DNA of 34,037 nt from Flavobacteriaceae bacterium (lineage in GTDB: Bacteria; Bacteroidota; Bacteroidia; Flavobacteriales; Flavobacteriaceae): the NCBI GenBank assembly GCA_013043685.1, contig JABDNT010000032.1, positions 1 to 34,037 on the forward strand. Direction: 5' to 3'. A program made the position numbers and the translations under genes. The notes below the pieces were generated by a model, which did no database searches, had not been told where the DNA came from, and was given only the letters and a program-made list of their open reading frames with translations. Shown in pieces: positions 22,415 to 30,450 of this stretch (within the stretch, counting starts at the first letter, position 1; every line of letters begins with the position of its first letter).

Positions 22415-23242
22415 ATGATCACGATCGATCCTAAAGAAATACCCACACCAAAATTGCATGGTTATCTTCTCGGTGCTGTATCGCCCCGTCCAATTTGCTT
22501 TGCCAGTACCGTGGATTCCAAAGGTTCGGTGAATTTGTCGCCGTACAGCTTCTTTAATGTCTTTAGCGCAAATCCGCCCGTAATGATCTTTTCTCCGGCG
22601 AGAAGAGTTCGTGATAATACTACCAAACATACGCTGGAGAATGTTCTGGAGACAAAGGAAGTGGTGATCAACATTGTGAGTTATGAAATGGTCCAGCAAA
22701 TGTCTCTATCGTCTACGGAGTATCCCAAGGGAGTAAATGAATTCCTGAAGGCTGGGTTTACAGAAGTTCCTTCGGACGTTGTGAAACCGCCGCGGGTGGA
22801 AGAAGCCCCGGTACAATTTGAATGTAAGGTTAACGAAGTTATTGCACTTGGAAACCACGGCGGTGCAGGGAATCTGGTGATCTGTGAAGTAATGAAAATA
22901 CATTTGCACGAAGAGATACTAGATGAAAATGGGCGTATAGATCCGTTGAAGATCGATACAGTAGCCCGTATGGGCGGCAATTGGTATAGCAGGGCGAAGG
23001 CTGGCCTGTTCGAGGTGGAAAAACCCCTCAGGACTCTTGGGATTGGTGTGGATGCATTACCGGAATCTATTCGGTTGAGTACGGTGCTAACAGGAAATGA
23101 CCTGGGAATACTTGCTAATGTAGAAGCCTTGCCGGAGGGTGTGAACGACGAGATAAAGCCTTCAGATGAAACTCAGAAAAAAGCACAGGAATATTTAAAA
23201 ACGGGCAACGTTATGGAAGCCTGGAAGATTTTACAACAATAA
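22415..23242 (+). CDS. Flavin reductase-like FMN-binding split-barrel protein
   Basis: The 275-residue protein belongs to the flavin-reductase-like split-barrel family. It starts ITIDPKEIPTPKLHGYLLGAVSPRPICFASTVD and has GSVNLSPYSFFNVFSANPPVMIF, the usual FMN-phosphate-binding segment (about 38-60). ETKEVVINIVSYEM and NHGGAGNLVICEVMKIH follow in the barrel. A C-terminal extension of about 75 residues (200-275) goes beyond the roughly 200-residue core. Members reduce or bind flavin for partner oxygenases, but no oxygenase is near, so the role is open. It is divergent from the histidine kinase gene and 37 bases upstream of the DUF3127 gene. Confidence 0.82.
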   Translation: MITIDPKEIPTPKLHGYLLGAVSPRPICFASTVDSKGSVNLSPYSFFNVFSANPPVMIFSPARRVRDNTTKHTLENVLETKEVVINIVSYEMVQQMSLSSTEYPKGVNEFLKAGFTEVPSDVVKPPRVEEAPVQFECKVNEVIALGNHGGAGNLVICEVMKIHLHEEILDENGRIDPLKIDTVARMGGNWYSRAKAGLFEVEKPLRTLGIGVDALPESIRLSTVLTGNDLGILANVEALPEGVNDEIKPSDETQKKAQEYLKTGNVMEAWKILQQ

Positions 23243-23279
23243 GAATAGAATTAAAAACAGAATAACAACAGTTAATACG

Positions 23280-23654
23280 ATGGAAGTACAGGGAAAAATT
23301 AAAATGATAGACGAAACCAAAACCTATGGGAACAACGGTTTCAGAAAAAGAGAATTGGTAATTACAACGGAAGAACAATATCCGCAGCATATAATGATTG
23401 AATTCGTGCAGGATAAGACCGAACTGTTGAACAGTTATCAGGTTGGGCAGAATGTAAAGGTTAGTATCAACCTGCGAGGCCGCGAATGGGTGAATCCGCA
23501 AGGTGAAACCAAATATTTCAATTCAATTCAGGGATGGCGTATAGAAAATATCGATCAGGCTGTATCCGGTGATATGCCACCTTTGCCGCCAGAGGATGCC
23601 TTTGAACCGGCAAATGATCTCAATGAAGAAGATCACGATGATCTGCCATTTTAA
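23280..23654 (+). CDS. DUF3127 protein with SSB-like acidic C-terminal tip
   Basis: The 124-residue protein is a DUF3127 family member, a small OB-fold-like protein common in Bacteroidota. The core (about 1-98) has EVQGKIKMIDETKTYGNNGFRKRELVITTE, VSINLRGREWVNPQG and IQGWRIE. A flexible acidic tail follows and ends DHDDLPF. That tip is nearly the same as the SSB C-terminus of this window (EDDDLPF), which in SSB binds repair and replication proteins. The family function is not established. It follows the flavin reductase-like gene by 37 bases, and a strong terminator comes after it. Confidence 0.85.
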   Translation: MEVQGKIKMIDETKTYGNNGFRKRELVITTEEQYPQHIMIEFVQDKTELLNSYQVGQNVKVSINLRGREWVNPQGETKYFNSIQGWRIENIDQAVSGDMPPLPPEDAFEPANDLNEEDHDDLPF

Positions 23655-23680
23655 TCAGTAAAGGTTAAGGATATTAAGTT

Positions 23681-23730
23681 AGAATCCCGTGGACGTATTC
23701 TCAATATTAGTGCGTTCACGGGATTCTTTT
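23681..23730 (+). terminator. Intrinsic terminator after the DUF3127 gene
   Basis: AGAATCCCGTG (23681-23691) pairs perfectly with CACGGGATTCT (23717-23727) over 11 bp. The loop is 25 bases, unusually long, and the stem runs into TTTT-A-TTTTT. Confidence 0.85.
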
Positions 23731-23755
23731 ATTTTTATATCTGAAATTAAGAATT

Positions 23756-24394
23756 ATGCAATTCCTAACCGAAGAGATCTGGTTTCCACCAGTGAATGAA
23801 GCGACCTCCGAAGGTCTCCTTGCCATAGGTGGTGATTTGTCCGTAAAACGCTTGAAACTAGCCTATCAATCCGGGATCTTTCCCTGGTACGGGGATGCGC
23901 AACCCATCATGTGGTGGAGTCCCGATCCCAGGATGGTTTTGTTCCCTGATAGTTTATACGTTTCAAAGAATCTTCGGAAGAAAATACAGAAGGAACATTT
24001 CACAGTGACATTTAATAAGAGTTTTAAAGAGGTTATCCATCATTGTGCCAATGTTAAACGAGAAGACCAGGGGGGAACCTGGATCACAGATGAAATGCTC
24101 ACAGCATATACTGAACTGCATAATCACGGAATGGCACGTTCAGTTGAGGTCTGGAATGGAAATAAGTTAGTGGGAGGGCTTTACGGAATAGATCTTCAGG
24201 CCCAAAGGATATTTTGTGGAGAAAGCATGTTCAGTTTAGAAAGTGATGCCTCCAAAGTGGCCCTGTATTATCTTGTACAAGAGATCCGAAAATTAAAGTA
24301 CCAATTCATTGACTGCCAGATGTATACCGAACACCTTGCGCGAATGGGGGCTCGTGAAATTCCAAGGTCAGAATTCTTAAAATATTTACAATAA
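23756..24394 (+). CDS. aat: Leucyl/phenylalanyl-tRNA-protein transferase
   Basis: Aat adds Leu or Phe from tRNA to proteins starting with Arg or Lys, marking them for ClpAP degradation (N-end rule). The 212-residue protein shows FPPVNEATSEGLLAIGGDLSVKRL..AYQSGIFPWYGDAQPIMWWSPDPRMVL (about 10-60). VKREDQGGTWITDEM, GLYGIDLQAQRIFCGESMFS and FIDCQMYTEHLARMGAREIPR complete the family pattern. The length is slightly shorter than in E. coli (234). It starts 25 bases after a terminator; no clear promoter box is seen. Its end overlaps the arms of the inverted repeat at 24360-24422. Confidence 0.95.
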   Translation: MQFLTEEIWFPPVNEATSEGLLAIGGDLSVKRLKLAYQSGIFPWYGDAQPIMWWSPDPRMVLFPDSLYVSKNLRKKIQKEHFTVTFNKSFKEVIHHCANVKREDQGGTWITDEMLTAYTELHNHGMARSVEVWNGNKLVGGLYGIDLQAQRIFCGESMFSLESDASKVALYYLVQEIRKLKYQFIDCQMYTEHLARMGAREIPRSEFLKYLQ

Positions 24395-24422
24395 GTATGA
24401 CAATTGTCAAAAATCCTTGGAA
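24360..24422. repeat. Inverted repeat with internal 12-bp palindrome between aat and mscS
   Basis: Outer arms TTCCAAGG (24360-24367) and CCTTGGAA (24415-24422) enclose the perfect palindrome TGACAATTGTCA (24398-24409). It lies across the end of aat, 44 bases before the MscS gene. The palindrome has the size and symmetry of a dimer-bound operator. No T-run follows, so it is not an intrinsic terminator. Confidence 0.4.
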
Positions 24423-24465
24423 GTAAATGACTTACATTAGTTACTAGTTTCAAAAACTGAAGGTT

Positions 24466-25377
24466 ATGAACTCTATTGAGCAGATTCGACAGTGGATGGA
24501 TAACAATCCAACTTCATTGGCCTTTATAAAGTATTTGTTGTGGGTAATCGTTATCATAGCGCTTATTCAGTTCTTCAGGAGTCTCCTTCGCAGGCGATTA
24601 CCGGATACCCGTACACGTTATAAAACCCAGAAAGGGGTTGAGGTGATTGGTTATGTTTTCCTTGTTTTATTATCACTTTCATACTTCACAGGAAATATCA
24701 AGGACTTCACACTGGCCGTTGGATTATTTACCGCAGGAGTAGCCATTACCCTTCAGGAATTAATTTTAAGTATCGCGGGTTCAGTTTATATTTTCTTTGT
24801 AAAAGTGTACAAACCGGGAGACCGCATAGAGATCAATGGTATAAAGGGGGATGTGATTGATATAGATAGTATTTATACCACCATGATGGAAATAGGCGAA
24901 TGGGTAAGTAGTGATAATTACAGTGGAAGAATTGTGAAACTCAGCAATGCCTTTGTTTTTAAGGGACCCGTGTATAATTATTCGCAGGATTTTCCATTTA
25001 TCTGGGATGAATTCAATATTCCAATTAGGTACGAATCGGATGTTGAACTGGCAAAAAGCATCATAATAAAAGTAGCCTCCGAGCAACTCAGCGATTATGT
25101 AAATACATCGCTTGATAAATGGAAATCTGTGGTTCGGCGCTATTACATTGAAGATGCTTTAGTCGCCCCAACTCTGGCAATCTCTTTAACCGACAATTGG
25201 ATCCAGTTCAATCTGCGCTATATTGTGGATTATAAAAAACGAAGATTCACGAAACATCGCCTTAACGAACTCATTGCCTTGGAAATAGAGAATACGAACG
25301 GAAAAGTGAAACTTGCTTCCACCACCATTGAGATAGTGCGCATACCTACCCTACAAATGGATAAAGAAGCTAAATAA
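24466..25377 (+). CDS. MscS-family mechanosensitive ion channel
   Basis: The 303-residue inner-membrane protein has an N-terminal helix (about 20-40) and two more near 62-80 and 84-105. These are followed by the MscS pore helix and beta domain: LQELILSIAGSVYIFFVKVYKPGDRIEINGIKGDVIDIDSIYTTMMEIG (about 92-140). A further cytosolic domain runs to the C-terminus. MscS channels release solutes on hypo-osmotic shock. The pore helix lacks the Gly/Ala repeat of E. coli MscS, so gating may differ. The gene stands alone after aat. The 101-base gap behind it shows no gene and no convincing promoter. Confidence 0.85.
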   Translation: MNSIEQIRQWMDNNPTSLAFIKYLLWVIVIIALIQFFRSLLRRRLPDTRTRYKTQKGVEVIGYVFLVLLSLSYFTGNIKDFTLAVGLFTAGVAITLQELILSIAGSVYIFFVKVYKPGDRIEINGIKGDVIDIDSIYTTMMEIGEWVSSDNYSGRIVKLSNAFVFKGPVYNYSQDFPFIWDEFNIPIRYESDVELAKSIIIKVASEQLSDYVNTSLDKWKSVVRRYYIEDALVAPTLAISLTDNWIQFNLRYIVDYKKRRFTKHRLNELIALEIENTNGKVKLASTTIEIVRIPTLQMDKEAK

Positions 25378-25478
25378 TGCGGAAAACCAAGGGGTAATCC
25401 ATACATAGGTAAATATATATTCGTGTCTTTTTTTGTACCTTTCGCAAGCAAATTCTGAATCATATTAAAATACGTATT

Positions 25479-27221
25479 ATGAAGCGATTCTACCCCAATT
25501 TCATCCTGGTTCTGATGTTGGCATTACTTACAACAGTAAGTTTTTCACAGGATAAAGGGATCTTACCTGCAGGGTTAACCGAAGCTGAAAGAGAGATCAT
25601 CTCAGATTACAGCTTTACAGGTAATCGATTTACTCCTCCTCCCTCAGGTCCTGTTCGTGCCGCCGCAGAATGGGAAGAAGTGGAATATTTACTAATAACA
25701 TGGCAGCCTAGCTTTCCGAACATCCTTCGACAAATCGTTGCTGCGGCTGTACAGGAATGTAAAGTGATCATTACCACTCAAAATGAAGCTTCTGTTTCCA
25801 ATTATTTACAATCGAATGGGGTAGATCTTACGAATGTTATTTTTATGGATGAACCATGGAATAGCATCTGGATCCGTGATTATGCGGGAAATACAATTTA
25901 TTCAGACGATGTGGGGGAGCGTGCTTTAACAGATTGGATCTACAATCGCCCTAGGCCGTTGGATAATGTAATGCCTTCGGCACATGCCGCACTTGTAGGA
26001 GTTCCTATTTATATCACAGACACGGCACCCAACGACCTGGTGAATACGGGGGGTAATTATATGTCGGATGGATTAGGCAATGCTTTTGCTTCTGAATTGG
26101 TCCTTAATGAGAACGAAGCCGGGAATCCTTATGGCGTTAGCGCTAAAACGGAAGCACAGGTAGATAATATTATGCAGGAATATATGGGCATCGATACCTA
26201 TATCAAAATGACACCACTTCCATACGATGTGATCAATCATATCGATATGCACATGAAATTACTGGATGAAGAAACATTACTTGTAAGCAAGTACCCTGAA
26301 GGCGTTGCAGACGGACCGCAGATCGCAGAGAATATTGATTATGTGTTAGATAATTTCCAATCGGTTTTCGGGACTCCTTATCGTGTTAAGTGGATAGATG
26401 CTCCACCAAGTCCTAGTGGTTCCTATCCTGATACCGGGGGCTATTACAGAAATTTTACCAATGCTATTTTTATCAATAAAACCGTTCTGCTTCCACTATA
26501 TCGCCCGGAAGTTGACGGACCAGCCCTTGCCCAGTGGGAGGAAATGATGCCCGGTTATAATATTGTGGGAATTGATGTGGATAATCCCGGAGAGAACCTG
26601 ATAGCCCTGTTTGGTGCTATTCATTGTATTACTCATACCATTGGAGTGGCAGATCCATTGTGGATCGTTCACCAGCCGGTGTATAGTGCCGATACGAATA
26701 CCGATGTCACCCTGGACGCCATGGTAAAGCACGTGTCGGGAGTTACTTCAGCTGACGTGATTTGGAGGGAAGTAGGAGATACAAATTGGAACCAGGCAAC
26801 TATGACCAATGTTTCATCTGATAACTGGACTACCGACATCTCAATTGCCGACACTGACGTTGAATATTATATTGAAGCTGAAGCAAATTCAGGTAAAGTA
26901 TTGTCCAGGCCTATAGTTGCCCCGGAAGGTTACTGGACTATAGGTGCAGGAGTTTTAGGAACAGGAGATCTTACAAACTATAATATTTCTGGTCCATATC
27001 CGAATCCTACAGTTGGTTCTGTATCATTCAATCTCAACAATCTATCGGGGCCGGTATCGGTGCGCGTTCAGAATATTCTGGGACAGGTGCTTATGACCGA
27101 GGTAGTAATAAATGGGAATGGAGTTTTCAATCTCGATCTTAATCCGGGTTGGAGAGGGACACTCTTTGTGACTTTCGAAGGAGAATTTGGACGAGCGACC
27201 AAGAAAGTGATAAAGCTTTAG
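25479..27221 (+). CDS. Secreted peptidylarginine deiminase-like protein with T9SS sorting domain
   Basis: The 580-residue protein has a signal peptide (cleavage after about residue 23), a guanidine-deiminase domain (about 60-400), an Ig-like domain (about 400-490) and a C-terminal T9SS type A sorting domain (from about 500, YPNPTVGS, ending KKVIKL). This is the architecture of Porphyromonas gingivalis PPAD. The catalytic set is present: Trp131 and Asp134 in WIRD, His254 and Asp256 in NHIDMH, Asn328, and the nucleophile Cys383 in HCITHTIG. NRPRP (156-160) supplies Arg157 and Arg159, spaced like the pair that in PPAD binds a C-terminal arginine. Free agmatine or peptidyl arginine are both possible substrates. 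It is monocistronic with a strong terminator. Confidence 0.88.
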   Translation: MKRFYPNFILVLMLALLTTVSFSQDKGILPAGLTEAEREIISDYSFTGNRFTPPPSGPVRAAAEWEEVEYLLITWQPSFPNILRQIVAAAVQECKVIITTQNEASVSNYLQSNGVDLTNVIFMDEPWNSIWIRDYAGNTIYSDDVGERALTDWIYNRPRPLDNVMPSAHAALVGVPIYITDTAPNDLVNTGGNYMSDGLGNAFASELVLNENEAGNPYGVSAKTEAQVDNIMQEYMGIDTYIKMTPLPYDVINHIDMHMKLLDEETLLVSKYPEGVADGPQIAENIDYVLDNFQSVFGTPYRVKWIDAPPSPSGSYPDTGGYYRNFTNAIFINKTVLLPLYRPEVDGPALAQWEEMMPGYNIVGIDVDNPGENLIALFGAIHCITHTIGVADPLWIVHQPVYSADTNTDVTLDAMVKHVSGVTSADVIWREVGDTNWNQATMTNVSSDNWTTDISIADTDVEYYIEAEANSGKVLSRPIVAPEGYWTIGAGVLGTGDLTNYNISGPYPNPTVGSVSFNLNNLSGPVSVRVQNILGQVLMTEVVINGNGVFNLDLNPGWRGTLFVTFEGEFGRATKKVIKL

Positions 27222-27235
27222 AAGCAAAAAATAAT

Positions 27236-27267
27236 AAAAAAAGCCGCAATAAGTTGCGGCTTTTTTT
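27236..27267 (+). terminator. Intrinsic terminator of the deiminase gene
   Basis: AAGCCGCAA (27241-27249) pairs with TTGCGGC plus Ts (27254-27262), extended by A/T pairs. The loop is TAAG and seven Ts follow, about 15 bases after the stop codon. Confidence 0.92.
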
Positions 27268-27377
27268 GTTTGAAGTAACCAAGGTCTGGGTTTAAAGCCC
27301 GGTACTTTGACGAAAATATTTGTTTTTTAAGCAGATTATCAGCATATTAGCTTCCGAATTTTCTTACACCCCCACCT

Positions 27378-27722
27378 ATGAAAAGGCACTTCATATTCAT
27401 ATTCTTACTTGTGGTTTGCATATCGGCCAACGGTTTTGCGCAGTCCTCTACTGACGTAAATAAAGACGTAGACCGAACGGCAGTCTATGAGCAGGTAGTT
27501 AAGGAAGGATATGGAACGCCAAAGATCTATAAAGCGCTTGGTAATGCTCATTATTTTGAAGGGAATTATACCGATGCTAAAAAATGGTTTGAAAAGTTGT
27601 TTGAATCAGAAACCCTAGAAGATCCTATGCTGAAATTCAGGTATAAGCAAACCCTGAAAGCGTTGAAACTTGACCCGGCAAATAATACTTATCTGAATCC
27701 CACCATGGCAGGGTCCAATTAG
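27378..27722 (+). CDS. Small secreted TPR-like protein
   Basis: The 114-residue product has a signal peptide (cleavage likely after FAQ, residue 22). It carries one tetratricopeptide-like pair of helices, with YKALGNAHYFEGNYTDAKKWFEKLFESE (about 51-78) matching the TPR pattern, and part of a second. TPR pairs bind proteins, and short flavobacterial TPR proteins occur among T9SS and envelope components, but nothing ties this one to a known complex. Its start is the only ATG with a signal peptide. It is convergent with tag, with three bases between stops and no terminator. Confidence 0.7.
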   Translation: MKRHFIFIFLLVVCISANGFAQSSTDVNKDVDRTAVYEQVVKEGYGTPKIYKALGNAHYFEGNYTDAKKWFEKLFESETLEDPMLKFRYKQTLKALKLDPANNTYLNPTMAGSN

Positions 27723-27725
27723 ATT

Positions 27726-28298
27726 CTACAACCTATTTATCTCAATGAAACGGAAGCATCCGGTAACATGGTCATTCACCATACCAGTGGCTTGCATATG
27801 AGCATAGACTACCGTAGTACCTACAAACTTAAACCCTCGTTTTTTTAAGTCTTTACTTATCTCGTCGCTTAGAGAAGTATTCGCCGGAATCTCGGCCATA
27901 TCTTTAAATGAATTTACGATCGGTTTTCCATTTACAAATCTCCAGATATAGTCACTGAAGCTCCCAAATTTCCTTTGCACTTCCATGAACGCAATAGCAT
28001 TGGTAACCGTGGCTTTCACTTTTAGTTTATTCCGTATAATCCCCGCATCAAGTAATAAAGAATCTATCTTTTGCTGTTCGTATTTCGCTACTTTCTTATA
28101 GTCGAAATTATCGAAAGCCCTCCTGAAATTCTCTCGTTTCCGCAGCACGGTGATCCAGCTCAACCCTGCCTGGAAGGTCTCCAGGATAAGGAATTCGAAC
28201 AGGAGGCGGTCGTCTTGGACGGGCACTCCCCATTCGATATCGTGATAGGCTACGTATAACGGATCGTCACCGCACCAGGCACATCGGGTTTTTGTCAT
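27726..28298 (-). CDS. tag: DNA-3-methyladenine glycosylase I
   Basis: Tag removes 3-methyladenine from alkylated DNA in the cytosol. The 190-residue protein starts MTKTRCAWCGDDPLYVAYHDIEWGVP and contains LILETFQAGLSWITVLRKRENFR with the key Glu and Trp. The expected zinc ligands are Cys6, His19 and the C-terminal pair in DHVTGCFRF (His-x3-Cys). The length equals E. coli Tag (187). It is divergent from the thioredoxin-like gene, with a short gap holding no clear promoter box. Confidence 0.95.
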   Translation of the reverse strand: MTKTRCAWCGDDPLYVAYHDIEWGVPVQDDRLLFEFLILETFQAGLSWITVLRKRENFRRAFDNFDYKKVAKYEQQKIDSLLLDAGIIRNKLKVKATVTNAIAFMEVQRKFGSFSDYIWRFVNGKPIVNSFKDMAEIPANTSLSDEISKDLKKRGFKFVGTTVVYAHMQATGMVNDHVTGCFRFIEINRL

Positions 28299-28360
28299 AA
28301 TTGCTGATTTTAGTCATAGGAAAGGTAGTAAGTTTTTCAAATTTTTACGACTCATTTCGC

Positions 28361-28984
28361 ATGGAAATTATTATGGAAATAAAACAACAGAATAAAGTGG
28401 CACTCGTTAAAGAAAAACTGAGTGAAACGATCGATTACAAAACCTATAAGAATGTTGTTTCTGAACTTGCGAAGAAAGGATTAAGCACAAGCCCCGAGCA
28501 AACAGAAGTCAATTCTAATTTTACCAAACTTAATGACGCTCGTATGCGCCGTTTGGATAAAACCATCAAGGTTCCCGATGAAATAGCGGAGAAGTTCGAG
28601 AATTTTAGCGGAAATCATACCTGGCTAGTTATTACCGAGAGTTGGTGTGGTGATGCTGCTCAATCAATTCCTGCGATGAATAGACTGGCAGAACTTTCAG
28701 AAGGAATCGACCTGCGATTGATTTATCGAGATACGCATCCCGATCTAATGGATGCATTTTTAACAAATGGTGTCAGATCCATCCCTAAGTTGATCGTTTT
28801 TGACAATACCACTGATCAAATCCTTTCTGAATGGGGTTCAAGGCCATCGGCAGCCACAAAATTGGTGAATGATTATAAAGCAGAGCACGGGGTGCTAACA
28901 CCGGAATTCAAGCAGGACCTTCAAGTATGGTACAATAAGGATAAAGGGCAAAGCATTTTACAGGACCTGGCGGAACTGATATAA
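28361..28984 (+). CDS. Thioredoxin-like family protein with a single active-site Cys
   Basis: The 207-residue protein has a helical N-terminal part (about 1-85) and a thioredoxin-like domain with WLVITESWCGDAAQSIPAMNRLAE and the cis-Pro segment GVRSIPKLIVFD. Where thioredoxins have CxxC, the sequence reads WCGDAA, so only one active-site Cys is present. This fits the thioredoxin_9-type family of Bacillota and Bacteroidota. It could use a monothiol or bacillithiol-like mechanism, or no redox chemistry. ATGs at 28361 and 28373 are both plausible; the longer in-frame extension to 28301 would overlap the divergent promoter region of tag. No signal peptide is present. Confidence 0.8.
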   Translation: MEIIMEIKQQNKVALVKEKLSETIDYKTYKNVVSELAKKGLSTSPEQTEVNSNFTKLNDARMRRLDKTIKVPDEIAEKFENFSGNHTWLVITESWCGDAAQSIPAMNRLAELSEGIDLRLIYRDTHPDLMDAFLTNGVRSIPKLIVFDNTTDQILSEWGSRPSAATKLVNDYKAEHGVLTPEFKQDLQVWYNKDKGQSILQDLAELI

Positions 28985-28988
28985 TCGA

Positions 28989-29690
28989 TTATTGCTGACC
29001 GGGAAAATTATAGGTAATAGTCCCTTTCTGGGTTTCTACAGCCGCTGCTGTATTAAAGCGTGCTTTTTTCGCATAAATGATAGCACTTTCAATTAAACAG
29101 CCGTTTTGAGTTGACGAGGCCTTCTTGTTATAGCCGGTTTTAGTAACCTTACCCAGGGCATTAACCTGTATGTTTATTACAATGATTCCACCACGATCAC
29201 AAGTGTATACCGGGTTGGGAATATGAAGTGACCTGCGGTTAACAAGTTCGTAACTGATGGTTGTATTCCGGTTTCCAGAACCGGTTTCAGCTTTTTTCTG
29301 TTTTTTACGCTTCAGGGCGATCTCCCTCGCTTCTTTCAGCTTTTCTCTGGCTTCTTTAATTCCTTCTTCAGAAACGAATTGGGTATCGTTGATAGCTGCG
29401 TCGAGTTCAGCCAGCTTATCGTCGATCTCGCTTTCAGAGGTTTCCAGGTCTGAAATGAATTTTTCCGCCTCGTTAAAGGCTTTATTGGTTTCTATCGCTC
29501 GTTGTTCGGCCGGAGTTAGTTTAGCGAGTTCCTCTTCCGGAATAGGCAGTTCATCAGCATATTCAACATCGTATGAAGTTTCATCTACCGGGAAACCGGC
29601 GCCTAATTTAGCCGAATAAAGTATAAGGAACAGACATCCGAAAAGGAGTGACGTTATTATAAAAGCACGATATGAATAATCGAATTTCAT
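28989..29690 (-). CDS. TonB-like energy-transducer family protein
   Basis: The 233-residue protein has one N-terminal membrane helix (about 9-29). A long acidic and then Lys-rich coiled region (about 45-140) spans the periplasm. The C-terminal domain (about 155-233) contains GIIVINIQVNALGKVTKTGYN and AIIYAKKARFNTA...KGTITYNF, a TonB_C-like fold. TonB proteins pass energy from ExbB/ExbD to outer-membrane receptors. This one has no proline-rich spacer, and exbB/exbD are not in the window, so it may be a variant with another partner. A TAAATTTG box lies upstream. Confidence 0.72.
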   Translation of the reverse strand: MKFDYSYRAFIITSLLFGCLFLILYSAKLGAGFPVDETSYDVEYADELPIPEEELAKLTPAEQRAIETNKAFNEAEKFISDLETSESEIDDKLAELDAAINDTQFVSEEGIKEAREKLKEAREIALKRKKQKKAETGSGNRNTTISYELVNRRSLHIPNPVYTCDRGGIIVINIQVNALGKVTKTGYNKKASSTQNGCLIESAIIYAKKARFNTAAAVETQKGTITYNFPGQQ

Positions 29691-29714
29691 GGGGCAAATG
29701 ATTCAACAATTATA

Positions 29715-29722
29715 CAAATTTA
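29715..29722 (-). promoter_or_regulatory. -7 box of the TonB-like gene
   Basis: TAAATTTG on the minus strand fits TAnnTTTG, leaving a leader of about 18 bases. A partial -33 (CTGG) is 19 bases upstream. Confidence 0.45.
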
Positions 29723-29760
29723 TTTGAAAAGTGCTTATATACCAGAAGATTAAGAGCATT

Positions 29761-30450
29761 TTAACTAGATATTTGCTTAGCGAATTCTTCAATAGAAATG
29801 GCGTTTTCCACAATGAAATCACCTATACGAGTCCGTCGTAGTTCACTGAGATGTGCTCCGTTATCCAGAGCTTTACCGAAATCATGTGCCAGGGAACGAA
29901 TATAGGTACCTTTACTACAAACTACCCGGAATTTTACGTCAGGCAGATCTATTCCGGTAATTTCAAACTCGGAAATATGGATAGTTCGGGTGGGAATTTC
30001 CACTTCTTTACCCTCTCGGGCGTAGTCGTAGAGACGTTTTCCATCCTTTTTAAGAGCAGAAAATACCGGTGGCTGCTGCTGAATATTTCCGATAAACTTT
30101 GTGGTGGCTTCGTGGATATCCTTTGATGTGATTTTTGTAACATCGAATCGTTGATCGATCTCGGATTCCAGGTCATAGCTTGGCGTGGTAGCTCCTAAGG
30201 TTATGGTACCCGTATATTCCTTCTCCTGTGCCTGATACGTTTCTATCTTTTTAGTGAATCTCCCTGTACAAAGGATAAGGAGGCCTGTAGCCAGAGGATC
30301 TAGAGTGCCTGCATGCCCGACTTTTATCTTTTTTATCCCGAATTCTTTCCTGATTATCCAACGTATCTTATTCACCACCTGGAAGGAGGTCCAGTTCAGT
30401 GGTTTGTCGATCAGGATTACCTGGCCTTCTAAGTAGTCTTCAGCAGTCAT
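29761..30450 (-). CDS. truB: tRNA pseudouridine(55) synthase TruB
   Basis: TruB makes pseudouridine 55 in the T-loop of tRNAs. The 229-residue protein has IDKPLNWTSFQVVNKIRW at the start and HAGTLDPLATGLL with catalytic Asp51. KEYTGTITLGATTPSYDLESE, PPVFSALKKDGKRLYDYAREG and SKGTYIRSLAHDFGKAL follow in order. I chose the ATG at 30450, which overlaps the uppP stop by one base, because upstream in-frame codons would extend into uppP with unrelated sequence. It is shorter than E. coli TruB (314), lacking most of the C-terminal PUA region, as in other Bacteroidota. It is the last gene of the ftsX operon. Confidence 0.93.
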   Translation of the reverse strand: MTAEDYLEGQVILIDKPLNWTSFQVVNKIRWIIRKEFGIKKIKVGHAGTLDPLATGLLILCTGRFTKKIETYQAQEKEYTGTITLGATTPSYDLESEIDQRFDVTKITSKDIHEATTKFIGNIQQQPPVFSALKKDGKRLYDYAREGKEVEIPTRTIHISEFEITGIDLPDVKFRVVCSKGTYIRSLAHDFGKALDNGAHLSELRRTRIGDFIVENAISIEEFAKQISS

